Source: Dankookia rubra
Lineage (GTDB): Bacteria; Pseudomonadota; Alphaproteobacteria; Acetobacterales; Acetobacteraceae
Assembly: GCF_004355005.1 (NCBI RefSeq)
Contig: NZ_SMSJ01000009.1
Span: forward strand, 92,503 to 156,502
Length of the DNA stretch: 64,000 bases
Direction of reading: 5' to 3'
A program made the position numbers and the translations under genes. Below, one piece after another: positions 18,788 to 27,819 of the stretch (position 1 is its first letter; each line of letters starts with the position of its first letter). The notes beneath the pieces were generated by a model. It was not told where the DNA came from, did no database searches, and saw nothing but the letters and a program-made list of their open reading frames with translations.

Positions 18788-19091
18788 GCGCCCGGACCAG
18801 TTCCGCCTTGGTCATCCGGGACCGGCCGGCTATGCCGCGCTGCGTCGCCTCGGCATAGAGCGACGCCCGCGTTTCCTCGGACTTCCGCTCCCGCGCCTTG
18901 GTCACCTGCAGGTTCCTGCGGTTCTTCGCCGGCGTCTCGTCGCGCGATGCGCCGGCCTCGTGCAGCGCGATCGCCACCGCCTGGCGTCGCGACGTCACCG
19001 GGGTTCCGCGGCTGGTTTCCAGCTCGCCTTCCTTCCACTCGCGCATGACCCGCTCGACCGTCTCGCGCTGGGCCCTGGTTTCCTTCGCCAT
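18774..19091 (-). CDS. DUF6496-type small basic protein
   Basis: 105 residues, very rich in Arg, Lys and Glu. The pattern VERVMREWKEGELETSRGT, then SRRQAVAIALHEAG, AKNRRNL and finally GRSRMTKAELVRAL matches, from memory, the DUF6496 family found in many Proteobacteria. The C-terminal GRSRMTKAEL part resembles a SAP/Rho-N-like helix-extended-loop-helix that can bind nucleic acid. Function is not established. It sits 12 bases downstream of the copper storage gene on the same strand. Confidence 0.7.
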   Translation of the reverse strand: MAKETRAQRETVERVMREWKEGELETSRGTPVTSRRQAVAIALHEAGASRDETPAKNRRNLQVTKARERKSEETRASLYAEATQRGIAGRSRMTKAELVRALRPH

Positions 19092-19103
19092 CCCGGCCTC
19101 CCG

Positions 19104-19508
19104 TTAGGGCATCACGTCCAGCAGCGCCTGGCAGGCCGCCGCGCAGTCGCGGCAGGCCTCGGCGCAGATCCGGCAGTGTGCGTGCATCCCGGCATGCTTG
19201 CCGCATTCGGCGGCGCAGGCCTCGCAGGCGGCAATGCAGGCCTGCAGCATGGCGGCCGTTGTCGCCTTGTTCGGCTTGGTCAGCCGGCCGATCACCCGCC
19301 CGGTCGCGCCGCAGATATCGGCGCAGTCCAGGTCCAGCCGGATGCAGGGCACCAGCTCCGCCACCATCGGCTCGGCCAGGCAGGCATCGGCGCAGCTGGT
19401 GCAGGTCGCGTTGCAATCCAGGCAGGCGGCAATGCAGCGCCGGATCACCTCCAGCGCCGATGGGTGGTGCGGCTGGCTGTCCAGCATCGCCTTCAGGTGG
19501 TCCGCCAT
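19104..19508 (-). CDS. Four-helix-bundle copper storage protein (Csp3-like)
   Basis: 134 residues with 18 cysteines arranged as CxxxC pairs along predicted helices (RCIAACLDCNATCTSCADAC, then ACIAACEACAAECG and CRICAEACRDCAAAC). There is no signal peptide, so it is cytosolic like Csp3 rather than Csp1. Csp proteins line the core of a four-helix bundle with thiolates and store many Cu(I) ions per monomer. Start is the ATG at 19508, preceded by GGAGGAAACCC. A longer upstream reading frame exists but lacks family similarity. It may buffer copper for the cell; the cupredoxin-like gene at 14360 is the nearest possible copper client. Confidence 0.9.
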   Translation of the reverse strand: MADHLKAMLDSQPHHPSALEVIRRCIAACLDCNATCTSCADACLAEPMVAELVPCIRLDLDCADICGATGRVIGRLTKPNKATTAAMLQACIAACEACAAECGKHAGMHAHCRICAEACRDCAAACQALLDVMP

Positions 19509-19640
19509 GGGTTTCCTCCTCGGGATGGCGAGGCAACGCGTCATGGGGCAGCGGGCTGCATCTGGCGCTTCGCCGCGCGGCTTGTCATCCTGGCGCGAGC
19601 ACCGGCGGCAGCGCGCGCGTGTTGCAGTGGGATACCGGCG

Positions 19641-20033
19641 ATGAGTGGTGAGCAACCCCGCGGATCGGGCTTCCGGCCCCTGGTACCCCCGGCCCGCGAC
19701 GGCGGGCCGGAGGACCTGCTGGCCATGCAGCGGCGAGGGATCGAGATGGTCGCGGCGGCCAACCGGCTGGCGATGACTTGGATGCAGGCCGCGGCGAATC
19801 AGCATGCCCAGGTGACCCGGCGGATGCTGGACGAGATGACCCGGAACGCCCGTCACCTCGCCAGTGCCAGCGCCCCGCCCGAGGCGGCCGAGGCCATGAT
19901 GGCCATGCTCGACCGGGCCCAGTGGCTCGGGTTGCAGACCGCGCAGGAGATCGGCGCCCTGATGCAACGCATGCAGGGCGACACGGCGCGGTTGATGAGC
20001 CAGGTGATGCGAGGCGGGAAGGCCGAGGCTTAG
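19641..20033 (+). CDS. Phasin family protein
   Basis: 130 residues. The N-terminal ~25 residues are flexible; the rest is one long amphipathic helical region (LLAMQRRGIEMVAAANRLAM, then EAAEAMMAMLDRAQW and MQRMQGDTARLM). The pattern of a Q-rich, Ala-rich helix with an N-terminal 'MQRRGIEM' start is typical of phasins, the coat proteins of polyhydroxyalkanoate granules. No PHA synthase is in the window. The ATG at 19641 gives a sensible start. Confidence 0.7.
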   Translation: MSGEQPRGSGFRPLVPPARDGGPEDLLAMQRRGIEMVAAANRLAMTWMQAAANQHAQVTRRMLDEMTRNARHLASASAPPEAAEAMMAMLDRAQWLGLQTAQEIGALMQRMQGDTARLMSQVMRGGKAEA

Positions 20034-20076
20034 GCCGCCACCCTCCTCCGCCCAGCCACCCGGGACGTGACCCGCG

Positions 20077-21285
20077 TCAGCGCCCGCGCAGCCAGCCCGT
20101 CACCCGCTCCAGCGCCCGTTCCAGCGTGGCCTCCTGCTGCGCGAAGCAGAGCCGGAAATGCCCCTCCCCGCCCGGGCCGAAGGCGGAACCGGGGGCAAGG
20201 CCAACCTTGGCGCCGCGGCTCATCCGCTTGGCCTCGGCCAGGCTGTCGGTCAGGCCTTCCACCCGGAAGAAGCTGTACATGCCGCCCGAGGCGACCGGCG
20301 CGGTCACCCCCGGCACGGCGTTCAGCGCCGCGGCGGTCTTGTCGCGGAGACGGCGGTACAGCGCCGCGACCTCCAGGATGAACTCGTCGCCCTGGTCCAG
20401 CGCCGCGACGCCGGCGCGCTGGACGAAGACCGGGGCGCAGGACGTGTTGTACTCGACGAGCTTGGCGACGGAATCGGTCACCGCGGGCGGCACCACCAGC
20501 CAGCCCAGGCGCCAGCCCGTCATCGCCCAGGACTTGGAGAAGCTGTTGACCGCGATGACGCGGTCCTCGGGTTCGGCGATGTCGAGGAAGGAGGGCGCGC
20601 GCGGGCCTTCGTAATACAGGCGCTCGTAGACCTCGTCGGCCAGGATCCAGGTCCCGGTGCGGCGGCATTGCGCCAGGATCGCCTGCTGCTCCTCCCGCGT
20701 CAGGGCAAAGCCGGTCGGATTGGCCGGTGAGTTCAGCAGCACCAGCCGCGTCTCCGGCGTGATGGCCGCCAGCAGGCGGTCGAGATCGACCCGCCACAAC
20801 CCCTGCGCCAGGTACAGCGGCACGGTTTCGACCGGCGCCGAGAGGATCAGCGGGATGGCGCCGATGTTCGGCCAGTGCGGTGCCAGCGTGACCACCCGGT
20901 CGCCCGGGTCCAGCACGGTCTGGCATGCCAGCATGATGGCATTGACGCCGGCGCTGGTCGCGCAAACGCGGTCCATGGTCACCCGACGGCCGTTGCGCCG
21001 CTGGTAACGGGCAACGGCGTCGCGCAGCGGGTCGATGCCGAGGTTGGAGGAGTAGAAGGTCTCCCCCGCCGCCAGCGACTCCGCCGCCGCCCGCTTGATG
21101 AAGTCCGGCGTCGGGATGTCCGGCTCCCCGACCCAGAGCGGGATGAGATCGGGGATGTCAGCGCCGTCGTTGTAGACTTCGCGGATCTTCGAGCTTTCGA
21201 GCGCGCCGACGGCGGCGCGGGGCAGGGCGGGCCCGGTCGGCGGAGGCGCGGAGGCGCGAATCGGACCCTCGGAGAGGATGGTCAT
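20077..21285 (-). CDS. PLP-dependent aminotransferase, class I/II
   Basis: 402 residues. The PLP Lys lies in VNSFSKSWAMTGWRLGW. Other fold type I marks: LLNSPANPTGFAL (Asn contact), ILADEVYERLYYEG (Asp contact) and FRLCFAQQ near the end (substrate carboxylate Arg). It resembles the aspartate/aromatic/alanine aminotransferase subgroup. Its ATG overlaps the stop of the crotonase gene (TGATG), so it is the last gene of the leftward acyl-CoA operon. Amino donor and acceptor are unknown. Confidence 0.9.
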   Translation of the reverse strand: MTILSEGPIRASAPPPTGPALPRAAVGALESSKIREVYNDGADIPDLIPLWVGEPDIPTPDFIKRAAAESLAAGETFYSSNLGIDPLRDAVARYQRRNGRRVTMDRVCATSAGVNAIMLACQTVLDPGDRVVTLAPHWPNIGAIPLILSAPVETVPLYLAQGLWRVDLDRLLAAITPETRLVLLNSPANPTGFALTREEQQAILAQCRRTGTWILADEVYERLYYEGPRAPSFLDIAEPEDRVIAVNSFSKSWAMTGWRLGWLVVPPAVTDSVAKLVEYNTSCAPVFVQRAGVAALDQGDEFILEVAALYRRLRDKTAAALNAVPGVTAPVASGGMYSFFRVEGLTDSLAEAKRMSRGAKVGLAPGSAFGPGGEGHFRLCFAQQEATLERALERVTGWLRGR

Positions 21286-22085
21286 CAGCGCCCTGTAAAG
21301 GTCGGCTTGCGTTTCTCCAACATGGCGCCGACGGCTTCCTTGTGGTCCTCGGTGCTATGGGCCAGGGCCTGGAAGGCGGCCGACATCTCCAGCAGGGTGG
21401 ACAGCCTGGTATGCTGGCCCTCCCGCAGCAGCCGCTTGGTCATCCGCACCATCTCCGGCGGGTTGGCGGCGATGCGGCCGGCGAGCGCCCGGGCGGCGTC
21501 CATCAGCGCCTCGTGCGGGACGACGCGCGACACCAACCGCACCTCCTTGGCCTCCTGCGGCGTCAGCACGTCCCCGGTGAAGCTCATCTCGCAGGCGACG
21601 GACATGCCGACCACGCGCGGCAGCAGCCAGGCGCCGCCATCGCCGGGGACGATGCCGACCTTGACGAAGCTCTCGGCGAAGCTCGCCTTCTCCGAGGCGA
21701 TCCGCATGTCGCACATGCAGGCGACGTCGAGGCCCAAGCCAATGGCAGGCCCGTTCACCGCGGCGATGGTCGGCGCGTCGCAGTCGTAGAGCGCATTCGC
21801 CATGGCCTGGACGCCGCGGCGGTAGTTCTCCCGCAGGTCGGCATGGCTGCCCTCGATGATCCCCCGCCGGTCGCGCATCGCCTTCAGGTCGCCGCCGGCG
21901 CAGAAGGCCGTGCCCGCGCCGGTCAGGATCACGGCGCGCACGGACCGGTCCCGGTTCACCCGGTGGACGGCGGCGACCACCGCGTCGCAATCGGCGAAGG
22001 TGGAGATGGCATTGCGCTTGTCCGGCGCATTCAGGGTGAGCGTGACGACCGGCCCATCCTGTTCGTAGGTGACGTAGTCGGGCAT
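21285..22085 (-). CDS. Enoyl-CoA hydratase/isomerase family protein
   Basis: 266 residues. The oxyanion-hole loop AGGDLKAM and GPAIGLGLDVACMCDM are present. Of the two Glu that act in classical enoyl-CoA hydratase, the second (VACEMSFTG) is present while the first position is not an obvious Glu (FAESFVKVG). The reaction may therefore differ from simple hydration. In an operon with two acyl-CoA dehydrogenases upstream (20-base gap) and an aminotransferase overlapping downstream, which points to degradation of a branched or unusual acyl-CoA. Confidence 0.88.
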   Translation of the reverse strand: MPDYVTYEQDGPVVTLTLNAPDKRNAISTFADCDAVVAAVHRVNRDRSVRAVILTGAGTAFCAGGDLKAMRDRRGIIEGSHADLRENYRRGVQAMANALYDCDAPTIAAVNGPAIGLGLDVACMCDMRIASEKASFAESFVKVGIVPGDGGAWLLPRVVGMSVACEMSFTGDVLTPQEAKEVRLVSRVVPHEALMDAARALAGRIAANPPEMVRMTKRLLREGQHTRLSTLLEMSAAFQALAHSTEDHKEAVGAMLEKRKPTFTGR

Positions 22086-22104
22086 TCCCGGAGTTTCCCC
22101 TGTT

Positions 22105-23094
22105 TCAGCGGGCCGTCAGGTCGGCCCAGAGCCTGTCGCCGCCGCGCGTCAGCGCCGCCTTGCCGATCCGCGCCGCCCAGACGCGTTCCGCGCCGCAGCC
22201 GTCCCGCCAGTCCCACATGCGGCGGGTGAAGAGGTGCAGCGGATGATCGTCGGTGAAGCCGATGGCGGCATGGACCTGGTGGACGATGTCGGCGCCGGTC
22301 CCGGCAGCCTCTCCGGCTACCACCTTGGCCGAGGCAATCTCGAACTCGGCGGCGGCCAGCCCGTGCCGGTCGGCGGCGCGGCCGGCATTGGCGACGGCGA
22401 CGCCGGCCGCGGCCACCTCGCCGGCGCAACGGGCGAGCAATTGCTGCACCGCCTGGAAGCCGCCGATGGGACGCCCGAATTGCTTGCGGGTATTGGCATA
22501 CTCGACCGTCATGTCGAGCACCGCCTCCAGCGCCCCGGCGATCCGGGCGGCGTTCAGCAGCGCGCCGGCCAGCAGCGCGGCGTCGGGCCCGAAGGCATCG
22601 GGCAGCCGGCCTTCCTCGGAGGGCACGCCGGGCGCGGCCAGGTCGGCCGGCTCCCGGCTATAGTGGGCGGTACCCTGGCGGGTGGCGGGGCCGGGCTGCA
22701 GCAGCACGGTGCCGGCCGAGACCATCACCACCGCGGCCGCCCTACGGCCCCAGGCGACCGGCGCATTGCCCACCGCGAGGCCCAGCAGCCCGGCCCGCGG
22801 CGCGATGCCGCCGGCGGCCAGCAGCGCCGCCGCGACCATGCTCTCCCCGAGCGGGACCGGCGAGGCATGCCGGCCCAGCGCCTGCCAGACCGCGACGGCA
22901 TCGTCCCAGCCGAGCCCGGCCCCGCCCAGCGCTTCCGGCGCCAGCGCGGTCGGCAGGCCGAGCGCCTCGGCCTCGGCCCAGAGCGCCTCCGGCCAGGTGC
23001 CGCGCTCATTGGCGCGCAGCAGGTCGGGGCCGGCCCGGTCGGCCAGCAGGCGCTCCACCTGCTCCAGCAGGATCGTGCGAAGATCGTCCGACAT
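22105..23094 (-). CDS. Acyl-CoA dehydrogenase family protein (short form)
   Basis: 329 residues, ~50 shorter than the usual acyl-CoA dehydrogenase. The N-terminal helical domain (LGLPTALAPEALGGAGLGWD) and the C-terminal FAD-domain helix motif (YANTRKQFGRPIGGFQAVQQ) are recognisable, while the central beta domain is compressed. Start overlaps the stop of the next acyl-CoA dehydrogenase gene (TGATG). Such tandem short/long pairs form alpha2beta2 heterotetramers in actinobacterial steroid degradation. The same arrangement is possible here but unproven. Confidence 0.85.
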   Translation of the reverse strand: MSDDLRTILLEQVERLLADRAGPDLLRANERGTWPEALWAEAEALGLPTALAPEALGGAGLGWDDAVAVWQALGRHASPVPLGESMVAAALLAAGGIAPRAGLLGLAVGNAPVAWGRRAAAVVMVSAGTVLLQPGPATRQGTAHYSREPADLAAPGVPSEEGRLPDAFGPDAALLAGALLNAARIAGALEAVLDMTVEYANTRKQFGRPIGGFQAVQQLLARCAGEVAAAGVAVANAGRAADRHGLAAAEFEIASAKVVAGEAAGTGADIVHQVHAAIGFTDDHPLHLFTRRMWDWRDGCGAERVWAARIGKAALTRGGDRLWADLTAR

Positions 23095-24233
23095 CAGCGC
23101 AGCCCCAGCTGGCGGGCGATGATGCCGCGCAGAATTTCGCGGGTGCCGCCGCGCAGGCTGTAGCTGCGGGCGACCATGGTCATGATGCGCTGCATCTCCT
23201 GCACCTCATCCGGCGTGCGGGCGGGATCGAAGAGTTTCCGAAGCGTCTCGGGCAGCGCCTGCTCGTAGTCGTTGCCGACATCCTTCACCAGCGCGGCCTC
23301 GCGCGCCGGGGTCTTGCCGTCCTGCAGCATGCCGGCGACGGCCAGGGACATCTGGCGCAGCGTGCCGGCGCGGGCGAGCAGACGGCCGACCGCCTCGGGC
23401 GCCGCGGGTTCGTCGCGCAGGTCGTCCAGGGCGGCGGTCAGCAGCGGCAGCGAGGACAGATACCGTTCCGGCCCGGCGCGCTCGAAGGCCAGCTCGGCCG
23501 TTGCCTGTTCCCAGCCATTGCCCTCCTGCCCCACCAGCATGCTGTCGGGGACGAAGACGTCGTCGAAGGTGATCTCGTTGAACCCCTCCTCCCCTACCAG
23601 GTCGAGGATCGGCCGGATGGTGATGCCGCTGCTGCGGCAATCCACCAGGAACTGGCTGAGCCCCTGGTGCTTCTGCTTCGGGTCCGGCGCCGGGGCGGTG
23701 CGCAGCAGGGCGATCATGAAGTCGCAGCGATGCGCGTTCGTGGTCCAGACCTTGCGGCCGTTGATCTTCCAGCCGCCCGGCACCTTCTCCGCCCGGGTGC
23801 GCAGGCTGGCGAGGTCGGAGCCGCTGTCGGGCTCCGACAGGCCGATGGCGAAGGCGAGGTCGCCGGAGACGATGCGGGGGAGGAAGTCCCGCCGCTGTTC
23901 CTCGGTGCCGAGCCGGAGGATCAGCGGGCCGGATTGCCGGTCGCCGATCCAGTGCGCGCCGACCGGGGCACCGACCGCCAGCATCTCTTCCAGCACCACG
24001 TAGCGCTCGAGCGCGGTGCGCTCGCCGCCGCCATAGGCCCTGGGCCAGGTCATGCCGATCCAGCCGCGTTTGCCGACCTCGCGCGAGAAGTCACGGTCGA
24101 AGCCCATCCAGGAATAGCCGCGGACCATCGGGCCCCAGTCGCGCCCCTGCTCGGCCAGGAAGGCGCGAAGCTCGCCGCGCAGCGCCTCGGCTTCCGGCGG
24201 GGTGTCCCGCAGATCGAACCGCAAGCCGGCCAT
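23094..24233 (-). CDS. Acyl-CoA dehydrogenase
   Basis: 379 residues. Visible elements: MTWPRAYGGG (N-terminal domain), AFAIGLSEPDSGSDLASLRT (FAD-contact loop), WKINGRKVWTTNAHRCD, FDDVFVPDSMLVG, and an ERAGPERYLSS helix where the catalytic Glu is expected. The C-terminal MQRIMTMVARSYSLRGGTRE completes the fold. ATG preceded by GGAGGAAGG. First gene of the leftward operon. Removes hydrogens from C2-C3 of an acyl-CoA; chain specificity unknown. Confidence 0.9.
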   Translation of the reverse strand: MAGLRFDLRDTPPEAEALRGELRAFLAEQGRDWGPMVRGYSWMGFDRDFSREVGKRGWIGMTWPRAYGGGERTALERYVVLEEMLAVGAPVGAHWIGDRQSGPLILRLGTEEQRRDFLPRIVSGDLAFAIGLSEPDSGSDLASLRTRAEKVPGGWKINGRKVWTTNAHRCDFMIALLRTAPAPDPKQKHQGLSQFLVDCRSSGITIRPILDLVGEEGFNEITFDDVFVPDSMLVGQEGNGWEQATAELAFERAGPERYLSSLPLLTAALDDLRDEPAAPEAVGRLLARAGTLRQMSLAVAGMLQDGKTPAREAALVKDVGNDYEQALPETLRKLFDPARTPDEVQEMQRIMTMVARSYSLRGGTREILRGIIARQLGLR

Positions 24234-24351
24234 GGCGCCTTCCTCCTGCCCGTTTGGCCCCTTTCCTCGCCCATTCCGGCCCGTCGCGCCACCCCCCCTC
24301 GACAGTCCCGGCCGGGGCGGCTTTCCTCCGGGGGAAAGCAGGGGCGGAACC

Positions 24352-26664
24352 ATGGACAAGTTCGGGATCGGCCAGCCGGTGCGGCGCAAGGAGGACGTCC
24401 GGCTGCTGACGGGACGCGGCACCTATACCGACGACGTCAACCGGCCCGGCCAGGCGCAGGCCCATGTGCTGCGCTCGCCGCATGCGCATGCCCGCATCCT
24501 GTCGATCGACGTGACGGCGGCGAGATCGGCGCCCGGCGTCGTTGCGGTGCTGACCGGGCATGACGCCGCCGCCGACGGGATCGGCCGGTTCCCCGTGATG
24601 GTCGACGTGCCCGGCAAGGGCGGCACCAAGCTCTTCCCGACGCCGCGGCAGATCCTGCAGACGGAAAAGGTCCGCTTCGTCGGCGACCCGGTAGCGCTGA
24701 TCATCGCCGAGACCCGGGCCGAGGCGCAGGACGCCGCCGAACTGATCGAGGTCGACTACGAAATCCTGCCGAGCGTCACCGACACCGCCGCGGCGCTGGC
24801 CCCGGATGCGCCGGTGATCTGGGAGGAGAATGGCAGCAACCTTTGCGTCCTCTGGGACAGCGGGCGGGAGGCGGAGGCCGATGCCGGCTTCGCCCGCGCC
24901 GCCAGGACCGTCTCGCTCGAGCTCGTCAACAACCGCCTGGTCGGCAACCCGATGGAGCCGCGCACGGCGCTCGGCGAATACGATGCGGCGAGCGACAGCT
25001 ACACCCTGCACTCCCCGACCCAGGGGGTGATCCGGGTGCAGGACGGGCTGGCGCGGCTGATCCTGAAGGTGCCGAAGGAGAAGCTGCGGGTCATCTCCCC
25101 CGATGTCGGCGGCGGCTTCGGCCTGCGCGGCAAGATCTTCCCGGAATCGGGGATGGTATTATGGGCGGCAAAGCGGCTCGGCCGGCCGGTGAAGTGGACC
25201 AGCGGCCGGACCGAGACCTTCCAGTGCGACCCACATGGCCGCGACCACGTGACGCGGGCCGAGATGGCCTTCGATGCGGATGGCAGGACGCTCGCGGTCG
25301 GCATCCGCACCATGGCGGCGATGGGCGCCTACCTCCAGGATTTCGGCCCGCGCGTGCCGACCGTCGCCGGCGGCCGCATCATGGGCACGGTCTACGACAT
25401 CCAGGCGCTGAACGCACAGGTCAGCTGCGTCTTCACCAACACTACGCCGACCGATGCCTATCGCGGCGCCGGGCGGCCCGAGCAGGCCTATGTGCTGGAA
25501 CGCCTGTATGACCTCGGCGCCGCCGCATTCGGCATCGGCCGCGACGAGATCCGCCGGCGCAACTACATCCGGCCCGAGCAGATCCCCTATACCAACGTCG
25601 TCGGCAACGCGATCGACAGCGGCTTGTTCGCAGAAACCCAGGCCAAGGCGCAGGCGCTGGCCGACTGGGCCGGCTTCCCGGCGCGGCGTGCGGCCGCGGC
25701 GGCGCAGGGCAGGCGCCGCGGCATCGGCCTCGGCTACTTCATCGAGGCCTCGGGCGGCCAGCCCAGCGAATGGGCGCGGGTTCGCTTCGAACCCGACGGC
25801 ACGGTCGCCGTCACCGTCGGCACCTTCAGCCATGGCCAGGGGCACGAGACCGCCTATGCGCAGATCCTGCACCAGAAGCTCGGCGTGCCCTTCGATGCGG
25901 TGCGGCTGATCCAGGGTGATACCGCGGTGGTGGAGAAGGGCAACGGCACCGGAGGCTCGCGCTCCTCGCAGATGGGCGGCGTCGCCATCGCCCGGGCCTC
26001 CGACCTCGTCGTCGCCAAGGCACGGCGGCTGGCGGCGCACCTGCTGGAAGCCGGGGTGGACGACGTGGAATTCGCGGGCGGCCGCTTCCGCGTCGCCGGC
26101 ACCGACCTCAGCACCGGCTGGGAACAGGTGATCGAGCTGGCGCAGGTGCCGCCCGAAGGCGAGGCGCCCGGCCTCGACGAGCAGCTGCTCTATACCCGCA
26201 GCACCGAATGCAATTTCCCGAACGGCTGCCACGTCGCCGAGGTGGAGATCGACCCCGACACCGGCCAGGTCGAGATCGTCCGCTACGCCGCGGTGGACGA
26301 TGTCGGCAACGTCATCAACCCGATGCTGGTGCATGGCCAGAGCCATGGCGGCATCATGACCGGCATCGGCCAGGCGCTGCTGGAACATGCGGTCTACGAC
26401 AAGGAGAGCGGCCAGTTCCTCACCGCCACCTTCCAGGACTACTGCATGCCGCGCGCCGCCGACGCGCCGGGCTTCGACCTCGGCTTCAACATCGTGCCCT
26501 GCCCCAACAACGACCTCGGCGTGAAGGGCGCGGGCGAGGGTGGCGCCTGCGGCGCGCCGCCGGCGATCGTCTCGGCGGTCTGCGACGCGCTGGGGATCGG
26601 CCATATCGACATGCCGGTGACGCCCGAGAAGGTTTGGCGCGTGCTGGAGGCGCAGGCGGCATGA
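24352..26664 (+). CDS. Molybdenum hydroxylase large subunit (xanthine dehydrogenase/CoxL family)
   Basis: 770 residues. N-terminal KEDVRLLTGRGTYTDDV, central molybdopterin-binding VGGGFGLRGKIFPE, the active-site loop AYRGAGRPEQA, and the C-terminal GVKGAGEGGACGAPP that supplies the catalytic Glu. The AYRGAGR loop is the form II CoxL-like signature, not the AYRCSFR of true CO dehydrogenase. No medium (FAD) or small (2Fe-2S) subunit gene lies beside it, so the electron-transfer partners must be encoded elsewhere or be different. Substrate probably an aldehyde or N-heterocycle. It is followed by a PrpF-like gene overlapping by ATGA. Confidence 0.9.
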   Translation: MDKFGIGQPVRRKEDVRLLTGRGTYTDDVNRPGQAQAHVLRSPHAHARILSIDVTAARSAPGVVAVLTGHDAAADGIGRFPVMVDVPGKGGTKLFPTPRQILQTEKVRFVGDPVALIIAETRAEAQDAAELIEVDYEILPSVTDTAAALAPDAPVIWEENGSNLCVLWDSGREAEADAGFARAARTVSLELVNNRLVGNPMEPRTALGEYDAASDSYTLHSPTQGVIRVQDGLARLILKVPKEKLRVISPDVGGGFGLRGKIFPESGMVLWAAKRLGRPVKWTSGRTETFQCDPHGRDHVTRAEMAFDADGRTLAVGIRTMAAMGAYLQDFGPRVPTVAGGRIMGTVYDIQALNAQVSCVFTNTTPTDAYRGAGRPEQAYVLERLYDLGAAAFGIGRDEIRRRNYIRPEQIPYTNVVGNAIDSGLFAETQAKAQALADWAGFPARRAAAAAQGRRRGIGLGYFIEASGGQPSEWARVRFEPDGTVAVTVGTFSHGQGHETAYAQILHQKLGVPFDAVRLIQGDTAVVEKGNGTGGSRSSQMGGVAIARASDLVVAKARRLAAHLLEAGVDDVEFAGGRFRVAGTDLSTGWEQVIELAQVPPEGEAPGLDEQLLYTRSTECNFPNGCHVAEVEIDPDTGQVEIVRYAAVDDVGNVINPMLVHGQSHGGIMTGIGQALLEHAVYDKESGQFLTATFQDYCMPRAADAPGFDLGFNIVPCPNNDLGVKGAGEGGACGAPPAIVSAVCDALGIGHIDMPVTPEKVWRVLEAQAA

Positions 26665-27797
26665 GCCAGCAGTTCATCCCGGCAGCCTTCATCCGCGGCG
26701 GCTCCTCCAAGGGCGTCTTCTTCCACGCGAAGGACCTGCCGGCCGACCGCGCCGCGATCGACCCCATCCTGCTCGGCGTGCTCGGCAGCCCGGACCCGAA
26801 CGGCCGCCAGCTCGACGGCATGGGCGGCGGCATCTCCTCTCTCTCGAAAGGCGTCATCATCGGCCCGCCGACCCACCCCGAGGCTGATGTCGACTACACC
26901 TTCGCACAGGTCTCGGTGGACCGGCCGGTGGTGGACTGGAAGGGCAATTGCGGCAACCTGTCCTCGGCCGTCGGCCCCTTCGCGGTGGATGAAGGCCTGG
27001 TGCGCGCGGCGGATGGGGAGGCGCTGGTCCGCATCCACCAGGTCAACACGCGGAAGCTCATCCACGCCCGCTTCCCCGTGCGCGACGGCCGCGCCGAGAT
27101 TCACGGCGACTTCGCCATCGCTGGCGTCGCCGGCACCGGCGCGCGCATCCGGCTGGATTTCCTCGCGCCCGGCGGCTCGCAATGCGCGGGGCTGCTGCCG
27201 ACCGGCAATGCGGTGGACGTGCTGGACATCCCCGGTTTCGGGCCGCTGCGCGCCAGCCTGGTGGATGCGGCCAACCCGGCGGTCTTCGTCGCGGCGAGCG
27301 ACCTCGGCCTGACGGGCGCTGAATCGCCCGACGAAATCGAGGCCCGCGCCGACCTGATGGCGTTGCTCGACCGCATCCGCCGCACGGGCGGCGTCGCCAT
27401 GGGCCTGGCCGCAACCGAGGACGGCGTCAGCCTGGCCAATCCGCGGGTCGCCCTGGTCGCCGGCCCGACCGCCGCCCGCATCCTCGACGGCAGCGTGCTC
27501 GAGCCCGCCGGCCATAACGTCACCATCCGCATGCTGTCCATGGAACGGCCGCACCGCGCGGTGCCGATGACCGGCGCCCTCTGCCTTGCAGTCGCCTGCC
27601 GCATCGAAGGCAGCATCCCGCAGGCCCTGGCCACCCGCGGCACCCGGCCCGAGGAGATCCGCGTCGCGCACGCTTCCGGCATGCTGACCGTCGGCGCCGA
27701 GGTCCGCCGGGACAATGCCGGCTGGCATGCAGACAGCGCCGTGGTGTTCCGCACGCAACGACGGCTGATGCAGGGCGCGGTCGCGCTTCCTATATGA
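26661..27797 (+). CDS. PrpF-family protein (4-oxalomesaconate tautomerase/aconitate isomerase-like)
   Basis: 378 residues. N-terminal MSQQFIPAAFIRGGSSKGVF with the RGGSSKG motif, GRQLDGMGGGISSLSKG, GNCGNLSSAVGPFA and a second half with PGGSQCAGLLPTGN. The two-domain diaminopimelate-epimerase-like fold with a Cys or Lys at the site is typical of PrpF/GalD. These enzymes shift a double bond in tricarboxylic acids. Its ATG overlaps the molybdoenzyme stop (ATGA), so the two likely share a pathway such as aromatic or heterocycle breakdown to tricarboxylates. Product assignment is inference. Confidence 0.87.
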   Translation: MSQQFIPAAFIRGGSSKGVFFHAKDLPADRAAIDPILLGVLGSPDPNGRQLDGMGGGISSLSKGVIIGPPTHPEADVDYTFAQVSVDRPVVDWKGNCGNLSSAVGPFAVDEGLVRAADGEALVRIHQVNTRKLIHARFPVRDGRAEIHGDFAIAGVAGTGARIRLDFLAPGGSQCAGLLPTGNAVDVLDIPGFGPLRASLVDAANPAVFVAASDLGLTGAESPDEIEARADLMALLDRIRRTGGVAMGLAATEDGVSLANPRVALVAGPTAARILDGSVLEPAGHNVTIRMLSMERPHRAVPMTGALCLAVACRIEGSIPQALATRGTRPEEIRVAHASGMLTVGAEVRRDNAGWHADSAVVFRTQRRLMQGAVALPI

Positions 27798-27819
27798 CAG
27801 CTACGGAAGGAGCACGGCG

